Below, piece after piece: positions 51,928-64,000 of a DNA stretch of 64,000 nt (positions are counted from its first letter, which is position 1; the number at the start of each line of letters is the position of its first letter). Source of the stretch: Centroberyx gerrardi (lineage: Eukaryota > Chordata > Actinopteri > Beryciformes > Berycidae). Position numbers and translations under genes: made by a program. The notes beneath the pieces were generated by a model. It had not been told where the DNA came from. It was given only the letters and a program-made list of their open reading frames with translations, and ran no database searches. Location: positions 7,726,179 through 7,790,178 of the forward strand of contig NC_136006.1 in the NCBI RefSeq assembly GCF_048128805.1, read 5' to 3'.

Positions 51928-54900
51928 ATGGCAGGACGGTTACCGGCGTGTGTTGTCGACTGCGGTACAGGGTGAGCTACTCAAACCGGACCGCCATGCA
52001 GAGAGCACAGAGGTTTTTTGGGTGTCACCGAGTAGCTTGGTAACGTTAAGGACTGTCAGTGTCAGCAGCAACTGGGTGTGTGTGTGTGTGTGTGTATATA
52101 TGTATGTGTGTATTCAGACAGCTAGCCAGCTAGCAAGGCTAACATGCTAACGAACAGCTACACATATTTTTCGCCCATTCATTTGCGAGATAAACCCAGT
52201 CAGATTGTTTCGGCTGCACAGTCGGCTGCTAATGTTTGATATCCGTTATGTATGTAGCTAGTTAGCTTCATCATTAGCGGATTAGCCGTTTGCTTTCATC
52301 ACCAGAAAATGTTTCATTGCAAGAACCTATGCTGTGGCAAGACCGAAACCTGGCTGATGAAGGCTTCCCTTTTAACTGGTTTCATTCATTTGGAGCTAGC
52401 AAGCTGTTTACTGGCTTTTTTTTTTGTAATATCGCATCTTTTCCATCAGCTTTTCTACCCCCGTCCATACGTCGCAGAGGTATCTGTGACTTTAGGTATT
52501 GCAAATCATAAATGTTTTTGCACAGTGCTTTGGATTTGAGCAGGCGCAGAGCGACTTCCTACACAGCCTACACTTCCTCATTCACGCTTTTTAGTCCATA
52601 TATGGTCGTTTCTCGGCATCCGAGCATGTTTTTTTGATTAAGTTCTCTAATTTCTCCTCTTTGTCGGGCGACTGATCCTCTACCTAACCGATTTGTCACA
52701 ACTGTAATGACACTATAAGCATTTACTTTGAGGGCTAATGGACATTTTAAACCGACTGTCAAAACGATATTCAGCACCATATGACCTCGTTCTTTCTGCA
52801 GCAGTTTGTATTGATCGTTGTGCATACCTGCCTTTCCTGTTATGACACCATTTAGGTTTCTTGATTATTGTTGGGATACCTTGTTTTCTTTCTGTCAAAA
52901 TGAGGGACTAAGCTATGTAGGACGTTTTAATAGATGTCTTTGAAAAACAGTTGTCTGTACCCTTTTCTATGAATGAATCAGTTATTGCTCTGATGAAGAG
53001 AACTGTTTTGTTTTTAACCAGTGCACTCATGTAGATGCGGCCTAATAACAATACTCAGACAGCATGATAGTTCCTGCTCAGTTCGGTTTTGGGGGGCTAA
53101 CAGTGGTTTGCATTGCTTGCATGTAGAGACTTGAACTCCTCACTCCTCACATTGCATACCTCTCCACTTATCCCCCTCCTCCCTTCAGGCTGTTAACCAG
53201 CCTAGTGCTTCTGGTCCGCACTGGGGAGGAAGAGCAAGAGCGAGTGCAGCTGACAATTAGGTTAGCCTGCCTAGCTTCTTCCTGGAGCAGATGGTTTTTA
53301 CTTTCTGGCCAAGCCCTAAAGTCATGAATCACCATATCTTCCAATATTGATGACCACGAGAAGCTTATAGGCGTAACGCATCCATTTAGGTTAAGTGTTA
53401 ACGTTGGGATTAGGTTTATAATCAGGCTTTTTAAGTGAATATTATGATGAGTGCCGGCTTTGCAGATACAGCCAGAGAGTACCAACCAGCAGCAGATGTT
53501 GTGAAGCGCTGGGAGGGTCGAACAGCTGTGGCCAGCCTGGTCAGAAGCAGGATATCTCACACAGCATAGCTAAAGTCTATGAGTCATGCCCATGATGGCC
53601 AAAATGTGACACTCCATTTCCTGTCTGACATCAACCTTACAAGTGGCTTTGCTATTATTAGGATGGAGTTGACTGTGCAACAAAAGAACAACCGCTACAT
53701 CCACATTTGGGGATGTTTTTGGAGTAACAGTTTTCATGTTGTTAGCCGTGTTGCCCTTCTTTGTGCAAAACTAGCAGTATGCTAGAAAACATAGGTGTTG
53801 TTGTATCTTAGTGCAATTGAGGAGCTTGGGTGGAGCTGCTCTTTTTCTGTCCTAAGCAAACAGTTGGAAAATTTCATAACTCAAGGCTACAATCATTAGT
53901 CAGCCTCAGCATGGATCTAAATGATAAGTTATGGGCTAAAGTAGACCTTCATTACAGGCCGCAGGCTTTCTATTATCGTTTGCCAAAGAGTCTATGCCTC
54001 ACTGAGCTCAAGGCAAAAAAAGGTGCGCTTCATTATTAGACTTGTCATGTAGCAGGAGAGAGATCAGATCACTGATACGCCATCATGTTGCTAAGTTTTA
54101 ATTCAGAGGATAACCCTCTCTCCTGATACATATTGTCGTTTGCCAAACATGGATTAGGCTAATTCTCCAACCAAATAGCTGCTGTTTTGTTGAGAGTTTG
54201 GCTGACTGTTGTGTGCAGCTCCAGCTCTCCTGTGCGGTGATGTCCACTGTTAGGCGTGTGGTGCGTCAGGCTTGTTGAGGCAGGTGGCTGCTCCAGACAA
54301 GCTAGGACTGTTCTGTGGAATGAAGCGCTGTGTTTTGAGTATTACTGCTGCACTTTGGGCTGCTGCTGCTGTCAGTCCTTGTTATTATTGTAATGAGATT
54401 GCCTGCTGTTATTAGGAGGGTTTGACCGATATGGGCTTGTGAAGGCTGATACCAATCGCACCATTTTTGGATTAAAGCTGCCGACAGCCGATATGTTTTT
54501 TTGACAATTAGTTAAAATCTTTAAATGTGGCCACTTTCATGCCAAAAAAATACAAGTATTCAGTCTTTTCTTCCAGAATTTTATACTTGTCAAGGTGGAA
54601 AAGCGTCTGAAGCAGCAGTTATGTAATTAGAATCAGCTTTATTGGCCAAGTATGTACACATACAAGGAATTTGACTCCGGTTTTTCGTTGCTCTCAATGT
54701 ACTTACACAATAAATATACAGCTAAAAACAAGATGCTGGAATAAATATGGAGTTGTTGGTGTAACAGGTTACATTATATACACAAGTTATTACACATTAC
54801 ATACATTATACACACATTATATACACATTTATATATGGGACGCTAACACTCTCCGTTAATACCCAGGATAATAATAATGACAGTCATGACAACAATAACA

Positions 54901-57900
54901 GTAAAAACATGCATACTTGTGTGGAAACTAATCAAAAGGTTGCACAAGAATCAATTTGGCTTAAGGACTTCCCATAGACAACCAGTATAACATCTCTCAA
55001 TTATACAATAAATACAACAAATGGCATCGTATCCATCATATCAGAGGTGGACGACTTTGACCGGCTGACATCTGATTTTTTTATTAAAGGCCAGTATCGG
55101 CCCCATATATTGGCAAACCAATATAAAGTGCTAACCCTATTATTAAGTTATTTTTTAAGTTGGGTTATACTTGCAGTCCCATCAAGGCTTAGTATTTATC
55201 TATTGCAGCAAGGCCCAGGATTGCAGAGATATGTTGGTCATGCGAATCCAGGCAGCCTCTCCACATAGTTCCTATTTTTGCTTGAACTATTTTCAATTTG
55301 AGCATTTATCTGATACTCCTATCCAAAAAAATGACTCGCACTGTTCATTCTCATCTTCAGCCCCAGCCTGAAGAATTGGTGCAGGGCTGCAACATAACTC
55401 TCAACAAAAGTCAATACATGATCCACATATTTCTAAACACATTTTAGAGGCACAGATATTATGTATGGTGTTTTATTATGCTAAATGTCAAATCATTAAA
55501 ATCACATTTAGGGCCTAACACATTTCCTTGAGGAGGAGAAGCAGAGAAACCATGATTTATTTTGTTGGGATTGCATTTGAGATGGGGCCAAACAGTGTAT
55601 CAAATTCATATTGATATTCCAGTATGAAAGAACACAATATTGCAAAAGCTTCAATATGAACGTATTTTTTGAAATTCATTTTTATAGTCCATACAATCCA
55701 TGAGAAAAGTAGCAACTGGTTTCTGGCATAAAGACACACAGAAACACTGCATAATATAAAGAGAGTGGTCATTAGTAAGATAACTACTCACAATCTACCA
55801 TTAGAGCTGGCAGTGAGAGTATTTCAAACATGTTAAAAAGAAATATGATTACTCAAACTCAAAAACTACAAAAAAAGTTAAGAAATTATAATATCATTGT
55901 GAGTCATATTGCAAGTCTTATAGAAACTGTAAACACTGACAAAACATGATATTTGTCCATGTTGTGTGGTCTTTAAAGTGCTTATCTGCAAGACTCTTGT
56001 TTTTCTTACTTTATTTTTTTCTTAGTATAATAATAAAGACACTCAATGTAGACTGCAGGTTCTTCTATTTCTTCCTTGCTTCCTCTTTTTATTCAAAACA
56101 AACCGCTGCTGTTGCTTCCGTAAGTGTAAAACGCATCACTTCCTTGCAGCAGAGGATTTTTCTCAGTAAAGAGGAACCTCCTGTCACAGGTGCTTAGAAC
56201 AGCAAATATAAAAGCTTTGAATCATCATTATACAGCATCAGTTGGTGATAGAGAGTACCAAACAGACATTTATTTATGTATTTATTTATTTATTGATAGG
56301 AAAAAGTTACAGATTATTACTTTAGCAGCCAGGTGAACAAACAGAAGACAAAAGACACAATGTTTTATATGCAACAATTACAGTAAACAAGAATGTGAGA
56401 CAAAGAGGAGAGGAGGAGGTGAAGGGTTAAGGAGGTGATGGAGCCTCCATCACTGACTCTCTGCTGCCAAATTCACATCCAATCTGCTTTATTATGCATG
56501 AATGTGTTAAAGAAACACTGCCAACGCATTCAACAACACAAATAATCCACAATAAAACATATAAAACAGGATAACTTCTTAAAATAATTAGAGGAAAAAA
56601 AACAAAAAATAATTGAAAAATAAACAAAGTTGTTTGAATACTGACAGTGTCTCCAATTTGACAACTATCTTCAGGTTTCTGCTCACATTTCTCAAAGTAA
56701 CGCACTGTCTCAGCACACTGTAGCCTATTTTTGAGACTTCAGAGGGTTCATAATATTCCCACATCATTTCTTTTAAAGACTGCCGATGTGGCCCTTCATG
56801 CTTCTTTTATAAACTCCAATTCAAAGGAGCTACTATTATGACCAGGATGTAGCCTATTATGCCCACAGTGCCTTGGCAGTCCTCAGCAGTGTCCTCTATC
56901 AGTCCCTTGGGCCCAGTGTGCAGGAAGCATGGGAGTCCTGTCTGGGCCAAGCCTTACATCTGGTTAGCATGTGCCCAGCAAAACGCCACAGTGCAAACGG
57001 AGGAACACAGAGAAGGCTGTAAAATTTCAAGTCTTTGATGCTAAGGTAATGCTCCCAGCGTCTGTTGGCTAAACTGAATGAATAAGCTTATTGTCGTTTG
57101 GCCAAATGATTGTAGCGTTGTCTGAGCAAGGGGTTAGAAAATGGCTTGACTTGACAATCAAGTGTCAAATGTTGCTTTTGTGTTTGCAAACCCAGTCCTA
57201 ATGATTTTATTTAACAGTGTATTTTCATATACACTCTTCTCTTTGGTTTAGGCCTCACTTTGACTTTTCATCACACAGAAAATTGACCAATAAAGAACGC
57301 AGCCAGTACTGAGGTCAAAGCTAGTCTATATTAAGGACGCTCAGTTTATAGAGAAGTGATTCTTTTTTTCGGGGGAAATATGAATAGTCTTCAGTTTCGC
57401 GATGTGACATGAATGGCCCTTTGAATGGCCTCCCATTAGCAACTGCAGAGCTGCTGCTGATTTTGGCATCCGACCAGTCCGCTGAAAGACAGTGATGGTA
57501 TTGATCAAAACGATAGCATAGGAGATAGCATTCAAATATATTCTTAACTGAAGTAAACTTTCATGCATACAAATGTAGTGCCAGTAATCCAGCTGATGCT
57601 TGGATTTGTCTGGCAAACCAGAACATGCAGCTTCTCTGATGTGATGCTTTTCTCTTGCAGATACACTAAACTGGGGTACGCAGGGAACACAGAGCCACAG
57701 TTCATCGTTCCATCATGTGAGTATTTAACTGTGCATTCAATTCCCTCACATCAGCCAAGCAGGCCAGTGACACGAGCAATGACTGTGATGCTTCTTTGAT
57801 GAGAGGAAAATATATATATATATATATATTTTTGGACATCTCATGTGCTGGTTTTCATGATCAGTTCAGTTCCAACAATGACAGCATCATTAACAATAAG

Positions 57901-60900
57901 AAAATAGGTGAGCTACTTTTTGCTTGAGTGGACAGGTTAGTGAACAGGTTCTCCTGAGCATAGCAGTAGAAAACGTGTCATTGTAAATGATAGTTGTTAC
58001 CTGGCAAAGTCATCAGGTCTAAATCACAGGATAAATTACAAAGATCAGTGCTGCAGCATTGTTTAAATAGGAAAATGTTCTGAAACTCACATTTCAGTCA
58101 GTGAATGAATAGGAAGGCAGGGTGAAACATGAGCTTTTTAGCCACTACTGGTTGAATTACATTACTCATGTTAGCACAGATCCTGATCAACATTACGTTG
58201 AGAGGCTTTATATAATTAGGCCATGCGATAAATAGCCTTCTAGATTCAAAACCATGAGGGTCTTTTCATTTACAATTGAGACATTTATCTTTAGCATTGT
58301 AACTTATTTGCCAATAAAAAACTACAAGGCTTTTGTAAAAGTTGTAAAAGCGCTGTATTGACGGAACATGTTGTTCTCCTTTTCTTGTCAGGTATTGCCA
58401 TCAAAGAGTCAGCCAAGGTTGGGGACCAGGCCCAGCGGAGGATGATGAAGGGGGTGGATGACTTGGATTTCTTCATCGGAGATGAGGCAATAGACAAGCC
58501 CACATACGCTACTAAGGTACCAGACTCGGACTGATTCAGAAAAACTACTGGCAAAGCAATTACTGTTTTGTGCTGTTCAATTACTGTTTTGTGTTGCCGT
58601 CCCAGAAATAAATCCAGGCCCAGAGGACACATTTTTATTTCTTTGGAACACTTAAATTGCCATAGTGCATGTAATGTATTTAGGAATTAGTCCACACATT
58701 TAGACATCTCACCGTAGGCGGCAGTCTGTAGGGACAGGAGCAGGAGCAGGTAGGGTTCCAGTGCTTTGTGGAAGTAGACTTTAACAGGGATGGACAGGGA
58801 TGGAATCAAACCTGTGACCTCCCAGTCACAAGATGGTCTCTAACCACCAGGCCAGCCTGCCTGCCAATTACAAAATGATTTTTATCTGAAGTATACATAT
58901 TTCAAACCTTTGCACTGTGCATAAAACGTGGAAAGGTGAACACTGACAACTCGTATTTCTCAGATAGAGCCCTCCTTAATGAACATTGATCAGCTTCAAA
59001 ATTCTCCATCAGTGCCTCAGAGGTTTGAACTGACTGACTGCCCTAACAGACCGGGGTGCTTAGCATTTATTTTTAATTTGCATGGAGTACCAGGTGGGTG
59101 GAAGTTGCCACATAGGCAAATATATAGAGTAGCAGAAAGATTAGACAAGTTTAGTATCATGAATTTGGTATCATTTTTTGTGATTGACAACTTACCTGAT
59201 GCAGTCTAATTTAACCTGTTGCAATTAATCCCACCCATCTGGAACTCCAGCTGTATTAATACAAACATAAATATGTTTTAAACACTATTTTGACACAACT
59301 CTGGTGTGTGGCGACCCTCTCACACTAATAAGCAAAAAATGCAGCAGTGTGTACATAGTTGTTAAAATGTCCTTGTTGTAATTTAAACCAGAAATGAACA
59401 CTTTGCTCCATATTTCGTGTGTGTGAATGTGCGCATTTCATAGTGGGAAGGAGCTTTGATCCAGAGTTTGAGTACAGTTCAGTGCACAGTTCCAAACCTT
59501 TCATTCTCCCAAACAACCTCCATTCCTGAGGGAGAATGAACGAATAAGTTTCGGAGCAGAATTTTCCAAACATTTCACTCTCTTGAACTACCTCCCTTCC
59601 CAAGAGGTGTGGTGATGTGGTTCCACTCCACCCACTGCATCCGGCATAACAAATGCATGACATCATGTGACAACTCGCATATTGCGCATTTTAGAGATTG
59701 TCATTGCAGTGTATTACCTGCGTGCAGAGGAGTCTGTCCTGTGCTGCGGACCCTTTGTCAGATGTCATTATTTATTAAAGGACTGTGATGCCAGCAATAC
59801 AAAACCAGAAACCTGCTTGGCAACTCCCAATAAGGGCTGCTGCTCATATATAGGGGCTACAGTCATGTAAAGATTACCAAATTTCTTGTTTGAACTATTA
59901 CAGTTCAAATATTCAGTTCAAAAGAAAACTGGACAGTGATCTCACAAAAGCATGCCTTTCTCTAGTCTATGTTTTTTTCCTGGGATCAGTGAGACGGCTA
60001 ATTGTCTCATTATCTCCATATAATATATGTATCTCTATCTGAGGGTCTTTAAAAGTTTGATTTTGTACATGCACTTTTTGTTGAAGCAGACAAAAAGTAA
60101 ATTGTACAAATGACTTTCTCTTGTAGTGATGCCAAGTATTTCATCATAATTTCCAAATGTCCAGCCACCCAAGCTTGTTAAAGAAGATGTTTTTGAGTGG
60201 GGATGAGGTTTTTAAATCACACAAAAACAGTAACCTAATTTTGAATCCTTTCAGAAGCTCTCCACAAGACAAAGGCACAACTGGAAATCATTTGCATGCC
60301 TTATGCAAGGAGAAGACACATTATTTCCTATATTTCATGATGTTATTTAGGTGGTCAGAAAAACCTGTAGATTGGCAGCTTCATCCACTTGGCAGGGGAA
60401 AACTCTGAATATAATGGAGGACAAATGTCCCTCACTAATGCTCAATAATGTTTCAAAACAGTGTTGCAACCCTTTTCTCATAATGGCATCCACATTTTAA
60501 AACATATCTGCTATGTTTGCGTTAGTCTTATTTGCATTTCCTCCACTGCCCTGATATCTTGTGTGTATTGTTCTGATTGGCTGTCCTTTTGACCCCTTGC
60601 GGCAACAGTGGCCAATCCGTCATGGTATTGTGGAGGACTGGGACCTGATGGAGCGCTTCATGGAGCAGGTCATCTTCAAGTATCTGAGGGCGGAGCCTGA
60701 GGACCACTACTTCCTCCTGGTAAGAGTCCCTAACCCTAACCACTTCCCGGTTCTACTTCCTGGTTCCTGAAGGACGTTCTGACTGGCTCCTTCCCTCTTC
60801 CCTCAGGCAGTATGCAAAATTAGCTTTTTCTCACCTGCCAAGGCTTAGTAAACAAAAAAAATTACCTGCCAAAAACACGTTTTTCCAGCCAAAATAGTTA

Positions 60901-61688
60901 ATATGCATGTTTCGTAGAAATATGTCACCCTTTTAAATGCTATTTTGTGTGTAAAATCAGGTCCTGTGAAGCATTCAACAAAGAGATAAGAGCAGATTCA
61001 TAGATTTAATTTAAAACTTGGTTACTCACTTGTACAATAGATCTTTTTATGTTCATTTTGTCTTTTTGGTGGCCTCTCACCTGCTATGTGATGCCACATG
61101 GGAATAAACTTCAGTTTCAACCAATGTTACGCTAGCAGGGTAGTTAACATCCAGGCATTCATAGTGCCATTATACATATAATACTTTAAAATGAGACCGT
61201 TTTTTCTTGCAGACCTAACCTTTAAGTCTGAATATAAATCTGTTACAGAATAACTGTAGTGTGTGTATGTGTGTGTGTGTTCTCTCTTTGCAGACAGAGC
61301 CTCCTCTGAACACACCAGAAAATCGGGAGTACACAGCTGAGATCATGTTTGAATCCTTCAATGTCCCGGGACTGTACATCGCAGTGCAGGTTCGGCCTCA
61401 TAAGCTGGGATGTCTGTTGTGTGAATGAGAGATGTTGTTTGACCCCGATTGACACGTCATGCAGGCGCATCCTTCCTCCCATCTAAATGATAATCATAAT
61501 TATCCTGAAATGCATTCTTATAGGCCAGTTTTAAATTTCTTATTTAAGAATTTTTAGCCATGTATTTTATTTCTTTATTTCTATACTACTTGCTAATTTG
61601 ACCATTTGACCAATTCTCATGATAATGTGGTAGCAGCCTATCTGTGTATGAACAAACAGTATGGGCAATGGTAGTCAGTGTGACATTG

Positions 61689-61725
<37 letters not shown>

Positions 61726-63811
61726 CCAGGCTGTGCTGGCTCTGGCAGCCTCCTGGACGTCCAGACAGGTGGGAGAGAGGACACTGACAGGCACCGTCAT
61801 CGACAGCGGGGACGGCGTCACCCACGTCATCCCGGTGGTGAGTTCACTGACTGACAGACGCACGCTGGCCAACAGACACCGCTCACTCACTTTCTCACTC
61901 TCTCACACACATACACACACATACACAGTTCTTGAAGAAAGAGCGTCCATTTGAAAATGCGTTGTGCCAAATGCGTTGCGTTGTCTGGCAAAACAATTCT
62001 ACCAATATATTTTCAAAGAATTTTTCATAGAATTAGTTGGGTTGTTTTTAACTAGGGACGCACCAATCAATCAGACACTGATCAAAAATCAACTGATAAA
62101 TGTTCTAAATGTTTCCTGGTTGGGATGTCCCGAGCCGATATCAAAGATTGCAATTGGACCCGATCAATGTGATGACAAAGACTATTAAAGATAAAAAGAA
62201 ATGGGGCCATGCTATAGGCTATTTATTCTTAACGCAGTTGTTTAACCGAGTATTAATTATCTTTCCTCGCTCAGTTTGGGTTTACTGATTTTAGATCGAT
62301 CAGAGTGATGCTTATAGTACGCAGCTGTTTAATTGTTTAAAAAAATGACAAAAATATCAGATCAGGACTCGGTATCGGCTGCTACTCAATATTAAATGAT
62401 GCAGATCAGATCAGAGACAAAAAAATAGTTGATCAGGACATCCCTTGGTGAACGACGATTTATCTGCCTGATCACATTATAGGTCCAGGTTTGTTATTTA
62501 TGCTCGTGCCATTTGACAGTAACTGAGTAAGGGCTTTTTATCTTTTAATAGAGATGGGGCCCATCCATTCCTTAAGTGGCCTTGCTGTTTTTAATTTCAG
62601 AGAGAGACTTGGTCATTTCATTGCACTCTGTTCAGAACAGAGCATTTTGAGTGATTGATTATCGTATTCATTCTCTGTTTTCAACAGTTAATAAACATTG
62701 ACAGCTCACATACATCAATTTCTGACATTGCTTTATGAATGTAATGTATTGGACAGAAGGCATAGCCTGTGCTGCCTCAATGAAAAACTGTTTTCATGCG
62801 CAGCCGCCAGGCAAGAGGTGAGTAAGCACCTCAGTCATCAAGCACACACAAACACGTAATAACTATGCGTCGATAAAAACTTTGATTTATTAACACATGG
62901 TTAGAGGCAGCAAAGTCATGCAGCCATAAGAACAATCTGTTAAAAACAGTGTTATATTGAGGTTTTACTGTTTATGCTTGCTGTGCACTTTTACCTGATG
63001 TGCAGTTGTTAGTAGACAGTCCGGGCAAAATGCATCATATTGATCGGATTGGTGATTGGCCAATAACACCGTTACAAAACTGGTAATTGGAACTGGTGGA
63101 ACGGGCCCCAGAAAACCTGATTGATGTGTCTCTATTTACATACAAAAAGTTTGTTTTACTTATTTCTCTCTATTTCTCTGTATTTGACTGTTTTATGCTT
63201 CTTTAAAGGTGTTTTTTTATTAATTTCTGCCATTTTTATTGAGTGTCCAACATTTATTATTATTGGCCTGTCTGTAAAGCATTTTGTAACCCTGCTTTGA
63301 AAAATAATTTACAAATGAGGTTTTATGTTTTTTTTTTTTTTATTATTTCCACCTGTCTACTTCCTCAGTGTCAGGATAAAGTAGAACTTCAAAAGTAGGC
63401 CATGATATTTTAGAGGTTGGAAGGAATTACTCAGTTAGGAAATGTGCTTGCAGAATACATTTTGTGGTTGGGCGACTGAGTCAGCATGTCTGTGGCCACT
63501 GCTGAACATACGCAAAACGAGCCAAGCACAACAATGGGGGAATACAGAGAAGGAATCGCAGTGCTTAGATCCCAGGAAAAAAAATCAAACCATGACAATG
63601 AAAACTCATTGGCCATTACAGCTGATTTTGTATTTTGTACACACCCATGTGCATGTACTTGAATGTTCCATTCAATTTTATGTGCTATGACATCACCTCT
63701 CACACTCTTTTTTTTCTCCTGCTCTCTCTATTTTTTTCTCTTTCTGTCTCTCCCATCTGTCTGTATCTTTCTCTCTCTCTCTCTCTCCCTCTCTCTCTCT
63801 CCCCCCCCCCC

Positions 63812-63852
<41 letters not shown>

Positions 63853-63996
63853 GCCGAGGGTTATGTTATTGGCAGCTGTATAAAGCACATTCCCATCGCG
63901 GGACGCGACATCACCTACTTCACCCAGCAGCTCCTGAGGGAGCGGGAGGTGGGCATCCCGCCGGAGCAGTCGCTGGAGACCGCCAAGGCAGTCAAG
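51928..63996 (+). CDS. actr3: Actin-related protein 3 (ARP3), N-terminal 228 codons; runs off the window
   Basis: ARP3 is the ATP-binding actin-like subunit of the Arp2/3 complex, which nucleates branched actin filaments in the cytoplasm. Coding exons seen: 51928-51971, 57661-57716, 58392-58516, 60609-60719, 61294-61389, 61730-61837 and 63853-63996, all GT-AG and in phase. A donor gtag follows at the window end. The start [23 protein letters not shown] holds the first phosphate-binding loop (CGTGYTKLG, residues about 12-20). [16 protein letters not shown] near residues 165-180 is the second. [13 protein letters not shown] and IAGRDITYF also match ARP3. The vertebrate protein has about 418 residues, so roughly 55 percent is present. 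The exon 5 donor (gttcgg) is weaker than the others. Confidence 0.97.
51972..57660 (+). other. actr3: actr3 intron 1 (5.7 kb)
   Basis: Large first intron, with donor gtgagc and acceptor tctcttgcag. It begins with a G+C-moderate stretch including a (TG)n patch (52074-52095). It then holds a nested hAT-like element (54415-55137) and AT-rich sequence with short repeats. No separate gene or structural RNA was recognised. Confidence 0.7.
54415..55137. mobile_element. hAT-like element with inserted retrotransposon tail, actr3 intron 1
   Basis: The left end agggtttgaccgatatgggcttgtgaaggc and the right end (ggccagtatcggccccatatattgg...gctaaccct) are related inverted termini of the type seen at 11117 and 32473. 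A second common fish repeat (aatcagctttattggccaag...caaggaatttgactccgg, 54631-54680) is inserted inside. No coding frame. Confidence 0.5.
57810..57830. repeat. (AT)n microsatellite in actr3 intron 2
   Basis: An AT run of about 10 dinucleotides, roughly 95 bp after the exon 2 donor. Confidence 0.9.
58790..58866 (-). mobile_element. tRNA-derived SINE head, actr3 intron 3
   Basis: Read on the minus strand it gives an A-box-like tggcctggtggttag, then ggtttgattcc (B-box consensus), spaced as in a tRNA gene. The tRNA fold is not complete and the copy is flanked by non-tRNA sequence, so a SINE head fits better than a functional tRNA. Confidence 0.6.
61691..61720 (+). repeat. actr3: (TG)n tract abutting the actr3 exon 6 acceptor
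   Basis: Fifteen TG repeats end only 9 bp before exon 6 (ccctcccag/GCTGTG). The repeat occupies the place where a polypyrimidine tract normally lies. Confidence 0.95.
62054..63100. mobile_element. Nested hAT-like MITEs in actr3 intron 6
   Basis: A candidate outer element starts tagggacgcaccaatcaatc (62054) and may end near gatcggattggtgattgg (63044). Inside it, a clearer element has ends gttgggatgtcccgagccgatat (62121) and aggacatcccttgg (about 62447), which are inverted copies over the core gggatgtcc. The inside contains ggtatcggctgc and gatcagatcag words. The outer boundaries are uncertain; the inner element is better supported. Confidence 0.4.
63265..63325 (+). repeat. Degenerate LINE-type 3' tail in actr3 intron 6
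   Basis: ggcctgtctgtaaagcattttgtaaccctgctttgaaaaataatttacaaat matches, loosely, the fish retrotransposon tail aaagcactttgtaac...gaaaagtgctatataaat. Confidence 0.35.
63766..63850 (+). repeat. actr3: (CT)n-(C)n-(CT)n tract forming the actr3 exon 7 polypyrimidine tract
   Basis: A pure pyrimidine run, (CT)n then more than 20 C then (CT)n, leads straight into the acceptor ctctcag before exon 7 (63853). The splice-site pyrimidine tract is itself a microsatellite and likely length-variable. Confidence 0.95.
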
Positions 63997-64000
63997 GTAG

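Noticed and set aside
58790-58866. Functional tRNA gene on the minus strand
   Set aside because: The A and B boxes are present, but the cloverleaf is not convincing and the context looks like a SINE head.

Overview
The window reads as nuclear DNA of a bony (teleost-type) fish. Genes are split into many short exons with GT-AG introns, and the encoded proteins are close to vertebrate glycerol kinase, DDX18 and ARP3. The spaces between hold (TG)n microsatellites, tRNA-derived SINEs, hAT-like MITEs and short LINE-type 3' tails typical of fish genomes. There is no sign of bacterial, viral or organellar organisation.

Layout. (1) Positions 1-9980 are a nested tandem array of 11 units (775-1033 bp plus a longer terminal stretch). 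The array is cut by the left edge of the window and ends in a diverged terminal piece with a canonical AATAAA. Each unit carries a strong splice-acceptor-like and one or more donor-like sequences around an exon-like block. (2) 9981-13900 is repeat-rich intergenic DNA ending in a roughly 520 bp TG/GA microsatellite cluster. (3) 14092-34755, plus strand, is a complete glycerol kinase gene (gk) with 18 shared coding exons and at least two candidate last exons. (4) 34875-42326, minus strand, is a complete DDX18 gene of 14 coding exons, 679 residues, tail to tail with gk. (5) 43515-44242 is a fold-back element. (6) 44264-46961 and 48400-50590, both minus strand, are two tandem paralogous MADF-BESS genes with the same three-exon structure. 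(7) 51928 to the right edge, plus strand, holds the first seven coding exons (228 codons) of actr3 (ARP3), divergent from the second MADF-BESS gene.

The named genes serve unrelated housekeeping roles: glycerol phosphorylation, ribosome biogenesis by a DEAD-box helicase, and Arp2/3 actin nucleation. The MADF-BESS pair are predicted DNA-binding regulators, and nothing seen links all these genes into one pathway. The least explained part is the 10 kb left-hand array with its exon-like unit and polyadenylation-type end. Other points worth checking are the alternative gk C-termini, the duplicated MADF-BESS genes, four co-oriented CTCF-like motifs, and microsatellites placed directly at splice acceptors. 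All exon boundaries were read by eye from reading frame, splice consensus and family knowledge; no alignment or transcript data were available.
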